Source: an uncultured Kangiella sp. (GTDB taxonomy: Bacteria; Pseudomonadota; Gammaproteobacteria; Enterobacterales; Kangiellaceae). From it: DNA of 64,000 nt. The stretch covers positions 271,469-335,468 of the forward strand of contig CANNDL010000001.1 of the NCBI GenBank assembly GCA_947503435.1, given 5' to 3'. Each line of letters opens with the position of its first letter. The first letter of the stretch is position 1. Of the stretch, positions 36,091-44,383 are shown piece after piece. The notes beneath the pieces are model-generated. The model was not told the origin of the DNA, searched no databases, and saw nothing but the letters and a program-made list of their open reading frames with translations. The position numbers and the translations under genes are program-made.

Positions 36091-37245
36091 ATGAGCCAAA
36101 AAGATAAATTGGTTATTTTTGATACTACTTTGCGTGATGGTGAGCAAAGTCCTGGCGCTTCGATGAACAAAGAAGACAAGTTAGAAATTGCGCGTCAGCT
36201 GGAAAAAATGAGGGTGGATGTAATTGAAGCTGGCTTTGCTATCGCTAGTCCAGGTGATTTTGAAGCTGTAAAATTGGTTGCTGATAATATCAAAGATAGC
36301 ACTATTTGCTCGCTTTCACGTGCCATGGATAAAGATATCCAAGCAGCAGGAGATGCTATAAAAGGCGCTAACTCCGGCCGTATTCATACATTTATTGCAA
36401 CCTCGCCATTGCATATGAAACATAAGTTACAAATGCCGCCAGAACAAGTAATTGAGCAAGCGGTTCGTTCGGTTAAGTTTGCACGTAATTTATGTGATGA
36501 TGTGGAATTCTCTTGTGAAGATGCAGGGCGCTCCGAAATTGATTTTATGTGCAAAATCATTGAGCAAGTGATTGATGCAGGCGCTAGAACTATTAATATC
36601 CCTGATACAGTGGGCTATAACATGCCAGATCAATATGCGAATACGATTAAGCAATTAATTGAGCGTGTACCTAATTCGGATAAAGCGATTTTCTCGGTCC
36701 ATTGCCACAATGATTTAGGCTTGGCGGTTGCTAATTCATTGGCAGCTGTTCAGCTTGGCGCTCGTCAAGTGGAATGTACTATTAATGGTCTTGGCGAACG
36801 TGCAGGAAACGCTTCATTGGAAGAAATAGTAATGGCGGTAAAAACTCGCGGTGACTATTTCAACGTTGAAGCGGATATTGATACCAGCCATATTGTTCCA
36901 ACATCACAGCTAGTATCTAAAGTTACTAACTTCCCTGTGCAGCCAAATAAAGCAATAGTGGGCGATAATGCCTTTGCTCACGAATCAGGCATACATCAAG
37001 ATGGTGTTTTGAAGCACCGAGAAACTTATGAAATTATGCGTGCTGAAGATGTGGGTTGGGCTAATAATAAAATGGTCTTGGGTAAACATTCAGGGCGTAA
37101 TGCTTTTAAGAGTCATCTAGCCGAATTAGGCCACAAATTTAATAACAATGATGAATTAAAAGAGGCTTTTGTGGCCTTTAAAAAATTAGCAGATGAAAAG
37201 CACGATATTTTGGATGACGATTTACTGTCTTTGGTAAAACACTAA
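36091..37245 (+). CDS. leuA: 2-isopropylmalate synthase-type enzyme lacking the regulatory domain
   Basis: A 384-residue DRE-TIM metallolyase. The N-terminus [19 protein letters not shown] carries the catalytic Arg and metal Asp; [43 protein letters not shown] and the metal motif [12 protein letters not shown] follow, then [13 protein letters not shown] and [13 protein letters not shown]. It ends where the C-terminal LeuA dimer/regulatory domain (about 130 residues in E. coli LeuA, 523) would begin. The stop is followed closely by another gene, with no remnant of that domain. It probably condenses acetyl-CoA with 2-oxoisovalerate, without leucine feedback, but related acyl substrates are possible. 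ATG at 36091 has GGAG 9 bases upstream; TTG at 36070 is less likely. No leuBCD genes are nearby. Confidence 0.85.
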   Translation: MSQKDKLVIFDTTLRDGEQSPGASMNKEDKLEIARQLEKMRVDVIEAGFAIASPGDFEAVKLVADNIKDSTICSLSRAMDKDIQAAGDAIKGANSGRIHTFIATSPLHMKHKLQMPPEQVIEQAVRSVKFARNLCDDVEFSCEDAGRSEIDFMCKIIEQVIDAGARTINIPDTVGYNMPDQYANTIKQLIERVPNSDKAIFSVHCHNDLGLAVANSLAAVQLGARQVECTINGLGERAGNASLEEIVMAVKTRGDYFNVEADIDTSHIVPTSQLVSKVTNFPVQPNKAIVGDNAFAHESGIHQDGVLKHRETYEIMRAEDVGWANNKMVLGKHSGRNAFKSHLAELGHKFNNNDELKEAFVAFKKLADEKHDILDDDLLSLVKH

Positions 37246-37251
37246 AATATT

Positions 37252-37743
37252 ATGAGTTGGAATAATGCATATCTTGACGCGGTAGACGTACCGCGTTGGA
37301 TTCCTCGCGAAATTGATACGGCGGAAGTTGGGTCAGACGATAAAGTCGTTAACGCTTCTGCGGAATCTGTACAGATTCAATCTTCTGAAACCAGTATAGA
37401 TGAACCTGTTCATGGGGTGAAAGCATTAGTAAATAATCCCAAAGCTAAGTTCGCTATTTTAGTGAGTGATGAAATGCCGAAAGCTGATTTGCAAAAGGCT
37501 TGGAAGCAACTTAAATTTGCTTGGAAACAATGGCAGAATCAAGAATTTCCAGCAAGCTTATTTCAATTAAGTTTGGAATCAGATTTTAGTTTGTCGAAAC
37601 TTGAAAAACAGGATTTATTAATTATCGATACCACTAAAAAGTCTAATCAACCCCAAAAAATCTCAGCACCTAAGCTATTAGAAGATAAAAAGATGTGGTG
37701 GCAATTATTACAGCAAGTAACCGATAAATCGCAGCTACTCTAA
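37252..37743 (+). CDS. Putative DNA polymerase III psi subunit-like protein (HolD-like)
   Basis: A 163-residue protein of uncertain family. The N-terminus (AYLDAVDVPRWIPRE) resembles the LQQLGITQW-LR start of HolD, the peptide that contacts SSB/chi, and a central beta strand (AKFAILVSDEMP) matches the HolD VRLVMVANDLP region. The middle (about residues 25-60) is a low-complexity Ser/Glu stretch. The gene directly precedes rimI, as holD does in E. coli. Both similarities are weak, so the name is inference from position plus short motifs. It starts 6 bases after the leuA stop and is probably co-transcribed. Confidence 0.45.
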   Translation: MSWNNAYLDAVDVPRWIPREIDTAEVGSDDKVVNASAESVQIQSSETSIDEPVHGVKALVNNPKAKFAILVSDEMPKADLQKAWKQLKFAWKQWQNQEFPASLFQLSLESDFSLSKLEKQDLLIIDTTKKSNQPQKISAPKLLEDKKMWWQLLQQVTDKSQLL

Positions 37744-37772
37744 TCGAATCTCCTGTCCTTAATATTGATATC

Positions 37773-38213
37773 TTGCCTCTTCAAGCTAAGAATCTTGCTG
37801 AAGTTTTCAAGATTGAAAACAAAGCCAGTAAACACCCTTGGAGTAAAAAAGCACACCAAGACTCTGTACAGCAAAACTATCCTAGCCTTTTTCTGACGTC
37901 ACAAGGAAAAATGGTTGGATTTATCGTATTTAACTTTTTAGCGGATGAATGCCATTTGTTAAATATTGCTATTGACCCTGAACTACAAGGAAATGGACAC
38001 GGTCAACAATTAATCAAAGCCATGATAGATGAAGCGGAGTTAGCGCAAATGAAAATGGTTATTCTTGAAGTCCGAAAATCTAACTTATCAGCGCTAAATT
38101 TGTACAGAAAGCTCAACTTTGAGCAAATTGGGCTCCGCAAAAACTACTATCGGAGTAGTTCAGAGCAAGATTCAACCCGAGAAGATGCCATTGTGATGCA
38201 AAAAGCATTATAA
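37773..38213 (+). CDS. rimI: Ribosomal protein S18-alanine N-acetyltransferase RimI
   Basis: A 146-residue GNAT enzyme. Matches to E. coli RimI include HPWSKKAHQDS, ECHLLNIAIDPELQGNGHGQQLIKAMIDEA (acetyl-CoA motif A), LEVRKSNLSALNLYRKLNFEQIGLRKNYY and REDAIVMQ. It acetylates the N-terminal Ala of ribosomal protein S18. The start is uncertain: TTG at 37773 gives MPLQAKNL, but comparison with E. coli suggests a few more residues upstream (N-I-D-I-L-P-L), where only ATT or CTT codons occur. No clear Shine-Dalgarno for any choice. It follows the HolD-like gene and its last bases hold the probable prfC -10. Confidence 0.88.
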   Translation: MPLQAKNLAEVFKIENKASKHPWSKKAHQDSVQQNYPSLFLTSQGKMVGFIVFNFLADECHLLNIAIDPELQGNGHGQQLIKAMIDEAELAQMKMVILEVRKSNLSALNLYRKLNFEQIGLRKNYYRSSSEQDSTREDAIVMQKAL

Positions 38214-38220
38214 TCGCGCC
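38209..38220 (+). promoter_or_regulatory. prfC -10 element with GC-rich discriminator
   Basis: TATAAT at 38209-38214 (overlapping the rimI stop) followed by CGCGCC, 33 bases before the prfC ATG. The -35 (TGCCAT region) is weak. Such GC-rich discriminators are typical of promoters repressed by ppGpp. Confidence 0.5.
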
Positions 38221-38246
38221 AAGATTAAGTTTTCTAACCCTTATTA

Positions 38247-39824
38247 ATGTCCAAACTTGTAGAGCAAATCGAAAATCGCCGTACTTTTGCGATAATTTCG
38301 CACCCTGATGCGGGTAAAACCACCATTACTGAAAAAGTCTTGTTATTTGGTAATCAAATCCAGGAAGCCGGTGTCGTAAAAGGGCGCGGCGGTAAGCATG
38401 CAACGTCTGATTGGATGGAGCTAGAAAAGCAGCGTGGTATTTCTGTTACTACTTCGGTCATGCAATTTCCTTATGGGGGAAGAACAGTAAACCTTCTGGA
38501 CACCCCAGGTCATGAAGATTTCTCAGAGGATACCTATCGTACCTTGACTGCGGTGGATTCAGCTTTGATGGTAATTGATGCAGCAAAAGGTGTTGAAGCC
38601 AGAACCATTAAATTAATGGAGGTTTGCCGTTTAAGAACCACTCCAATTATTACATTTATGAATAAAATGGACCGAGATATTCGTGATCCAATTGAAGTTC
38701 TGGATGAGGTTGAGGACGTTTTAAAAATTAAGTGTTCTCCAGTATCTTGGCCAATAGGAATGGGTAAGCAATTTAAAGGGGTTTATCATATTCTTGAAGA
38801 TAAAGTATATCTTTACCAGTCTGGTCAAGGTCATAAAATTCAAGAAGAGCGTATCATTGAGGGATTGAATAATCCTGACTTAGATGAGGCTGTTGGCCCT
38901 TTGGCTGATGACTTGCGAGAAGAGTTGGAATTAGTACAAGGTGCTAGTCACGAGTTTGATTTGAAAGAATTTTTAGGGGGTAAGTTAACACCAGTATTTT
39001 TTGGTACAGCATTAGGAAATTTTGGTGTTAATCATATGTTGGATGGCCTTGTGGAATGGGCCCCAAGTCCGCAGCCACGTGAGTCTGATGCAAGAGAAGT
39101 CACTGCAACAGAAGAAAAATTCTCTGCTTTTGTATTTAAAATTCAAGCTAACATGGATCCGCAGCACCGAGATCGAATCGCATTTGCTCGTATTTGTAGT
39201 GGTAAATACCAAAAGGGCATGAAAATGAATCATGTTCGATTAGGTAAAACCATTTCAGTGAATAACGCATTAACTTTCCTTGCGGGTGACCGTGAGCATT
39301 TAGAAGAAGCTTATGCCGGGGATATTATTGGTTTGCACAATCATGGAACCATACAAATAGGTGATACCTTTACAGAAGGCGAAGTATTAAAGTTTAAAGG
39401 GATTCCAAATTTCGCTCCAGAGTTATTTAGACGAGTGCGTCTGAAAGACCCGATGAAGAACAAAGCTTTATTGAAAGGTTTGGTGCAGTTGTCAGAAGAA
39501 GGCGCCACTCAGGTCTTTAAACCTCAGGAATCAAACGATTTGGTGTTAGGCGCAGTTGGGGTTCTGCAATTTGATGTGGTTGCACATCGTTTAAAAAACG
39601 AATATAAAGTAGAGTGTATTTACGATCAAGTAAGCGTGGCCACTGCTCGTTGGGTTGAGTGTGAAGACGAAAAGAAGTTTGAAGAATTTAAACGCAAAAA
39701 CGCTCAAAATTTAGCGTTAGACGGTGGCGATAATTGGACTTATCTTGCGCCTTCAATGGTTAACTTAAATCTCGCTATTGAACGCTGGCCTGACGTAAGG
39801 TTTTTTGAAACACGGGAACATTAG
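38247..39824 (+). CDS. prfC: Peptide chain release factor 3 (RF3)
   Basis: A 525-residue translational GTPase (E. coli 529). G1 is [13 protein letters not shown], switch [17 protein letters not shown]3 [17 protein letters not shown]4 NKMDRDI. The rest shows RF3 features: [50 protein letters not shown] and the C-terminal [21 protein letters not shown]3 releases RF1 and RF2 after peptide hydrolysis. TatD-family yjjV-like gene follows 30 bases later, similar to the prfC-yjjV neighbourhood in E. coli. Confidence 0.97.
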   Translation: MSKLVEQIENRRTFAIISHPDAGKTTITEKVLLFGNQIQEAGVVKGRGGKHATSDWMELEKQRGISVTTSVMQFPYGGRTVNLLDTPGHEDFSEDTYRTLTAVDSALMVIDAAKGVEARTIKLMEVCRLRTTPIITFMNKMDRDIRDPIEVLDEVEDVLKIKCSPVSWPIGMGKQFKGVYHILEDKVYLYQSGQGHKIQEERIIEGLNNPDLDEAVGPLADDLREELELVQGASHEFDLKEFLGGKLTPVFFGTALGNFGVNHMLDGLVEWAPSPQPRESDAREVTATEEKFSAFVFKIQANMDPQHRDRIAFARICSGKYQKGMKMNHVRLGKTISVNNALTFLAGDREHLEEAYAGDIIGLHNHGTIQIGDTFTEGEVLKFKGIPNFAPELFRRVRLKDPMKNKALLKGLVQLSEEGATQVFKPQESNDLVLGAVGVLQFDVVAHRLKNEYKVECIYDQVSVATARWVECEDEKKFEEFKRKNAQNLALDGGDNWTYLAPSMVNLNLAIERWPDVRFFETREH

Positions 39825-39854
39825 TAACCGTCTGAAAACATTAAAGGGGTATTA

Positions 39855-40664
39855 ATGTTTTTTAACAAAAAGAAAATAGCACAAAAAGTTGAGATTAAAC
39901 TTTTTGATAGTATCACGCACTTAGACGATTCTGTCTTCGATAAAGAGCGCGACTCTATTTTTGAACGTATGCCAAAAGTTGGCATAGAAGGCGTTTTAAT
40001 TGCGGGTATTACTCAAGATAAGTGGCGCTTTATTCGCCAGTTAGCAGCGCTTAAGAAAAATGTATATTCTGCCATAGGGCTTCACCCGAGTTTCCTTCAA
40101 CAGCATTCAAAAAAGAACCTTCGTGATTTAGAGTTGGCAGTTGCAGTAAAGCCGCTGTGGGCTATTGGTGAAATTGGTTTGGATTACTATGAGTCTAAAG
40201 TCGATCGAAAAACGCAAATTGACTTGTTTAGTGCTCAAATTCAAATAGCAAAATCCGTAAAACTGCCGATTATATTGCATGTTAGAAAGGCACATGAAGA
40301 TGTATTGATATATTTGAAGGCGTTAGATTTTAAAGAAGGCGGTATCGTGCATGCTTTCAATGGAAGCATACAGCAAGCGCAACGTTATATAGATATGGGC
40401 TTTAAGTTAAGCTTCGGTGGTGCAATGACATATCCCAATGCAGTGAAATTGAAAAAGCTAGCTGCAGAATTGCCATTAACATCTATTGTGTTAGAAACAA
40501 ACTCTCCTGATATGAAGCCTTATAACTGTAAAAAGGCTCATAATACGCCATTTCAAATTTTTGATGTTTTTAACGAACTATCTAAAATCCGTGAAGAAAC
40601 GCCTTCAGAAATCGCTAAAGCTACCTGTCAAAACTCAAAAGAAATTTTGCGAATTTCTTCTTAA
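39855..40664 (+). CDS. TatD/YjjV-family metallohydrolase with altered metal site
   Basis: A 269-residue TIM-barrel protein similar to E. coli YjjV: IGLHPSFLQQHSKKNL, AIGEIGLDYYESK, LPIILHVRKAHEDVL, GIVHAFNGSIQQAQRYIDMGFKLSFGGAMTYPNA. TatD proteins use H-x-H, E, H, H and D to bind two metals. Here the first motif reads D18-S-I-T-H22, so the first His is Ile20, and the usual ETDSPD is E-T-N216-S-P-D, so the catalytic Asp is Asn. Glu (near 105) and the two later His remain. It may be inactive as a nuclease or have changed chemistry. ATG at 39855 has AGGGG upstream. Role unknown. Confidence 0.85.
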   Translation: MFFNKKKIAQKVEIKLFDSITHLDDSVFDKERDSIFERMPKVGIEGVLIAGITQDKWRFIRQLAALKKNVYSAIGLHPSFLQQHSKKNLRDLELAVAVKPLWAIGEIGLDYYESKVDRKTQIDLFSAQIQIAKSVKLPIILHVRKAHEDVLIYLKALDFKEGGIVHAFNGSIQQAQRYIDMGFKLSFGGAMTYPNAVKLKKLAAELPLTSIVLETNSPDMKPYNCKKAHNTPFQIFDVFNELSKIREETPSEIAKATCQNSKEILRISS

Positions 40665-40743
40665 GCGTGATGCTAAACCATTGGCTTTATTAAGATTTTA
40701 GTTTAATCTGGTAATCAATAAAGAAAATTTTACGCAGGGATTT

Positions 40744-42492
40744 ATGCTCTCAACTTTTCAAATCTTGGATTCGCTAAAAAAAGACGATTGGATTACGGAT
40801 GAACAGTTTCAAGCCGCTAGAGTGCATGTTCGTCAGGCGGATCTTAACTTAACTCCAATTGAACAAGTTGCAAGTTTAAGCCTTACTTGGAACAACAATA
40901 GAAAGCAGATATTGGACGAAGAGTTAGTGTCCAAGTATGTGGCTCAATTGTTGAATATTAAATACTATAAAATTGATCCTTTAAAAATCGACGTGGACTC
41001 GGTCACTAGAGTGATGTCATTAGCTTATGCCGAGCGGCATAAAATTTTGGCAATGGAAGTTCATGATGATGATATTATTATTGCGGTTTTAGAGCCAGAA
41101 GACTTGAAATGGGTTCAAGGGTTGGAGCAAACAAGTCGTAAACGTATTACTCCAGTATTGGCAAATCCAGCATTAATAAAGCGTTATCAAAAAGAATTTT
41201 ACCAACTATCGGCATCGATAAAAGGTGCCAACAAAACTAAATTACAAGCTGACAACACCGTTGGTAATTTAGAACAGCTAATTGAGTTAAAAGGCACTGA
41301 AGAAGCCGATGCTAATGATCAGCATGTAGTGCAAATCGTCGATTGGTTATTACAATATGCATTTAAACAAAGAGCCAGCGACATTCATATAGAGCCTAGG
41401 CGTGAAATTGGTAAAGTCAGATTTCGGATTGACGGTGTATTGCATGAAGTTTATCAATTACCAATATCCATTACCCATGCGGTAGTATCGCGTTTCAAAA
41501 TCCTTGGCCGAATGGATTTAGCGGAACGGCGTAAACCTCTAGATGGCCGAGTAAAAACTAAAAATCCCGATGGTATGGAAATTGAGTTAAGGCTTTCAAC
41601 TTTACCAACTGCATTTGGTGAAAAATTTGTAGGCCGTATTTTTGACCCAACAGTATTGGACCGTGATTTTTCGCAGTTAGGTTTGGAAGCTGAAACTGAG
41701 CACTTATGGCGAGAGTTAATTTCTAATCCAACAGGGATTGTTTTATTAACTGGACCTACCGGCTCAGGTAAAACGACGACCCTTTATACTTCACTAGATA
41801 TGTTAGCAACTTCAGAAGTGAATGTTTGTACCATTGAAGATCCGATTGAAATGGTCGATCCAAAACTTAATCAAATGCAGGTTCATCATGATATTGATTT
41901 GGACTTTGCATCAGGCGTTAGAGCTTTATTACGCCAAGATCCTGATATTATTATGATTGGTGAAATACGTGACCGCGAAACAGCGCATATGGCTGTACAG
42001 GCAGCTTTAACCGGTCATTTAGTGGTATCAACTTTGCACACCAATGATGCACCTTCAGCGATGACACGCTTAATGGAAATTGGCGTTGAACCTTACTTAT
42101 TAAATGCCACCATGCTTGGTGTTATGGCGCAGCGATTGGTGAGAACATTGTGCGAGCGCTGTAAAGAGCCAAATCAAGTGGATTTAGTCGCCTGGAAATC
42201 ATTGATTGGAGATAACCAGAAAGTGCCCACTCCGGAAACTGTTTACGAACCAGTGGGTTGCGATTATTGTCGCAACACTGGTTATCAAGGTCGCCAAGGG
42301 ATTTATGAGCTTTTACAAGTTACCGATGATCTTAAATCTATGATTAGTGAAAATACTGATTTACGTGAAATTCGTCAGCAAAATATTAAGGATGGCATGA
42401 ATTTATTGCGAGTTAGCGGGGCATTCAAAGTGGCCAAAGGTATAACCACAATAGAGGAAGTTCTAAGAGTCGCGCCGAAAGCTAGTTTATAA
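40744..42492 (+). CDS. GspE/PilB family secretion ATPase
   Basis: A 582-residue hexameric secretion/pilus assembly ATPase. The N-terminal T2SSE-N-like domain spans about residues 50-155. Then SDIHIEPRREIGKVRFRIDG (Asp/His boxes), Walker A GPTGSGKTT (from Gly337), CTIEDPIE, Walker B DIIMIGEIRD, LVVSTLHTNDA and a tetracysteine zinc motif (C-x2-C in CERC, C-x2-C in CDYC). Complete catalytic set. In T2SS or type IV pili it energises pseudopilus or pilus growth, but no gspF, pilC or pilin gene is adjacent, so the partner is elsewhere. It is followed by convergent mltF with a 6-base overlap. Confidence 0.92.
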   Translation: MLSTFQILDSLKKDDWITDEQFQAARVHVRQADLNLTPIEQVASLSLTWNNNRKQILDEELVSKYVAQLLNIKYYKIDPLKIDVDSVTRVMSLAYAERHKILAMEVHDDDIIIAVLEPEDLKWVQGLEQTSRKRITPVLANPALIKRYQKEFYQLSASIKGANKTKLQADNTVGNLEQLIELKGTEEADANDQHVVQIVDWLLQYAFKQRASDIHIEPRREIGKVRFRIDGVLHEVYQLPISITHAVVSRFKILGRMDLAERRKPLDGRVKTKNPDGMEIELRLSTLPTAFGEKFVGRIFDPTVLDRDFSQLGLEAETEHLWRELISNPTGIVLLTGPTGSGKTTTLYTSLDMLATSEVNVCTIEDPIEMVDPKLNQMQVHHDIDLDFASGVRALLRQDPDIIMIGEIRDRETAHMAVQAALTGHLVVSTLHTNDAPSAMTRLMEIGVEPYLLNATMLGVMAQRLVRTLCERCKEPNQVDLVAWKSLIGDNQKVPTPETVYEPVGCDYCRNTGYQGRQGIYELLQVTDDLKSMISENTDLREIRQQNIKDGMNLLRVSGAFKVAKGITTIEEVLRVAPKASL

Positions 42493-44184
42493 GTTTTCAG
42501 GAGTCAATTTGTTATTCACTTGATTGACTAATACGCGCCCATCCACTAATTCAATTTGATAGTTTTCGGTGATGGTTTCTTCATTTAGGGTGCGTTTAAC
42601 TGTCACACTAAAGCCGTTCTCTGTACATTTGGCATCTTCAACATACCAAGCCTGCTCTACAGACTCATCGACGAGAATATCGATATCGAGTACCAGAGAA
42701 TGACTAACAGGTTTGGTATCGTTTGGGACAATATTTAAGTCCAAGTCATGTTGTTCACAACTGAGCAGCGAAGGCTGATTATGTGTATTAAACTTAGAAC
42801 TGCCATCTAAATTAAATAATTGCACTAACACCGCATAATATTGACGAATATTTCCTACATATCGAACTGGTTCATTACCGCGCGCATAACCGAAACGGGT
42901 TTTGTCATACCACTTCTTTTGTCTTAGCAATGGCAAAAACTCTTTAATGACCTGCCACTTATCTGGATTGTTGCCATCGCTTTGTGCTAACCGTCTAGCA
43001 TCTTCTAAATGGCCAAAGCCAACATTATAACCGGCTAAGGCAAACCAATTGCGATCGGGCTCAGTAATTCTCTCTGGAATTTTTTTAAGCATTAATCGGA
43101 AGTAGTCTGCGCCGCCAAAAATGCTTTGCTTTGCATCCAGTCTATCTGCAATACCCATCTGCTTGGCAGTATCTTGAGTGAGCATCATTAAGCCGCGTAC
43201 TCCAGTAGGAGAGCGAGCATCAGCTTTCCAATGAGATTCTTGATAGCCCATGGCTGCAACAAAGCGCCAATCTAAATCATTAGCAGCCGCTTCAATAAAG
43301 TAGGGTTTTAACTCGGGTAACCTAGAGTCGATTGCACGATGAAACTCACGGCTATCCACATAATCAAATTTCTTTAAGTGGCCGTAATAACGCTCCACAA
43401 GATAATCTAAGGTTCCATTTGCTCTAATATGGGCAAAGAACTCTATCGACTTGGCATATAGACTGTCATCTTTGGATTTGGTCAATGCCCAAGCTAATTG
43501 CTGGGCATTCGATACACTAAATGCGACCGCTAATTCAGGCTCAATTTGTCGAGCTAAATCTAAATCATTTGAATCTGCAACGGTATACTTTATCGAGCCG
43601 TCGATAACTTTTTCTAAAAGTTCGTAACTACCAAGTGAGCTCGAGATTTCCCAAGTTAAATTTGGGTATAAATCTAGATTCGCATTGAGAATACTCGAAT
43701 GAGAAGAGTTAGCCATCACCATCAATCCATCTTCTACTTGAGAAAAGTCTCTCGGCCGTCTTTGTCCCTGTTTATAAACCAGTTTACTAACGATTTCTTG
43801 GTAGGTCGGTGCAAATCGTATCTTCTTTTCGCGTTCTTTAGTAACAGTTAAGCCTGCAGCTATGATATCGGCATGACCTTTTTCTAAGTCACGAATCATC
43901 TTTCCGATATCATTTTCAGTCAGAATTTGTACATCTACCGCTAAGAAATCAGCAAACTGCTTAACTAATTCGTATTCAAAACCAGTAAATCCGCCATCGC
44001 CTACGTACATAGTCGTGGGTGCGATTCGGGTATAAATCTTGATATAGCCTCTTTGCTTTATCTGCTCTAATTGATTTAAAGAAGGCTTAGGCTGGCAAGC
44101 AGAGAGTGCTAGCAGAATGAAAACACCCGCAAAAGTCATTAGTTTCAACAATGTCAGAGACTTTGAATTGTTAATAAACACCAA
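42487..44184 (-). CDS. mltF: Membrane-bound lytic murein transglycosylase F
   Basis: A 565-residue lipoprotein (lipobox LLALSAC, Cys near 29). An SBP_bac_3-like domain (about 45-275: FTGFEYELVKQFADFLAVDVQI, KGHADIIAAGLTVTKER) is followed by an SLT lytic transglycosylase domain whose catalytic Glu is in AAMGYQESHWKADARSPTGVRGLMML; then WFALAGYNVGFGHLEDARRLA and GYARGNEPVRYVGNIRQYY. MltF cleaves peptidoglycan with 1,6-anhydro formation at the outer membrane's inner face. It is about 45 residues longer than E. coli MltF (518), with a beta-rich C-terminal extension. Start is ambiguous: TTG at 44184 or GTG at 44181, with AGAAG just upstream. Confidence 0.93.
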   Translation of the reverse strand: MVFINNSKSLTLLKLMTFAGVFILLALSACQPKPSLNQLEQIKQRGYIKIYTRIAPTTMYVGDGGFTGFEYELVKQFADFLAVDVQILTENDIGKMIRDLEKGHADIIAAGLTVTKEREKKIRFAPTYQEIVSKLVYKQGQRRPRDFSQVEDGLMVMANSSHSSILNANLDLYPNLTWEISSSLGSYELLEKVIDGSIKYTVADSNDLDLARQIEPELAVAFSVSNAQQLAWALTKSKDDSLYAKSIEFFAHIRANGTLDYLVERYYGHLKKFDYVDSREFHRAIDSRLPELKPYFIEAAANDLDWRFVAAMGYQESHWKADARSPTGVRGLMMLTQDTAKQMGIADRLDAKQSIFGGADYFRLMLKKIPERITEPDRNWFALAGYNVGFGHLEDARRLAQSDGNNPDKWQVIKEFLPLLRQKKWYDKTRFGYARGNEPVRYVGNIRQYYAVLVQLFNLDGSSKFNTHNQPSLLSCEQHDLDLNIVPNDTKPVSHSLVLDIDILVDESVEQAWYVEDAKCTENGFSVTVKRTLNEETITENYQIELVDGRVLVNQVNNKLTPENL

Positions 44185-44292
44185 CTTCTATTGATAATTC
44201 AATAACTTAAGAAATAATTGTGCTCATTATGCTTGGATTTATAGCAAAAGTACAAATTTGCAGCTATTTGTCCAATAATCAGCGCGAAAGGG

Positions 44293-44321
44293 TTATCAAA
44301 AACCCTGTTTTAGAGTAAAAT
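44293..44321 (+). promoter_or_regulatory. purL promoter
   Basis: -35 TTATCA (44293-44298), 17-base spacer, -10 TAAAAT (44316-44321), then TTGCGCTCC. About 60 bases of leader precede the ATG. The core TAAAATT-x-GCGCTC recurs at rpsP. Confidence 0.6.
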
Positions 44322-44383
44322 TTGCGCTCCTTGTCGTAGCCCTAGCTGCGACTGAGTAAATCAAGCTATCGGTAGAGAATTTT

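Noticed and set aside
44333-44352. GTCGTAG/CTGCGAC hairpin in the purL leader
   Set aside because: Short stem with one wobble and no T tract; no similarity to a known purine riboswitch that I can see.
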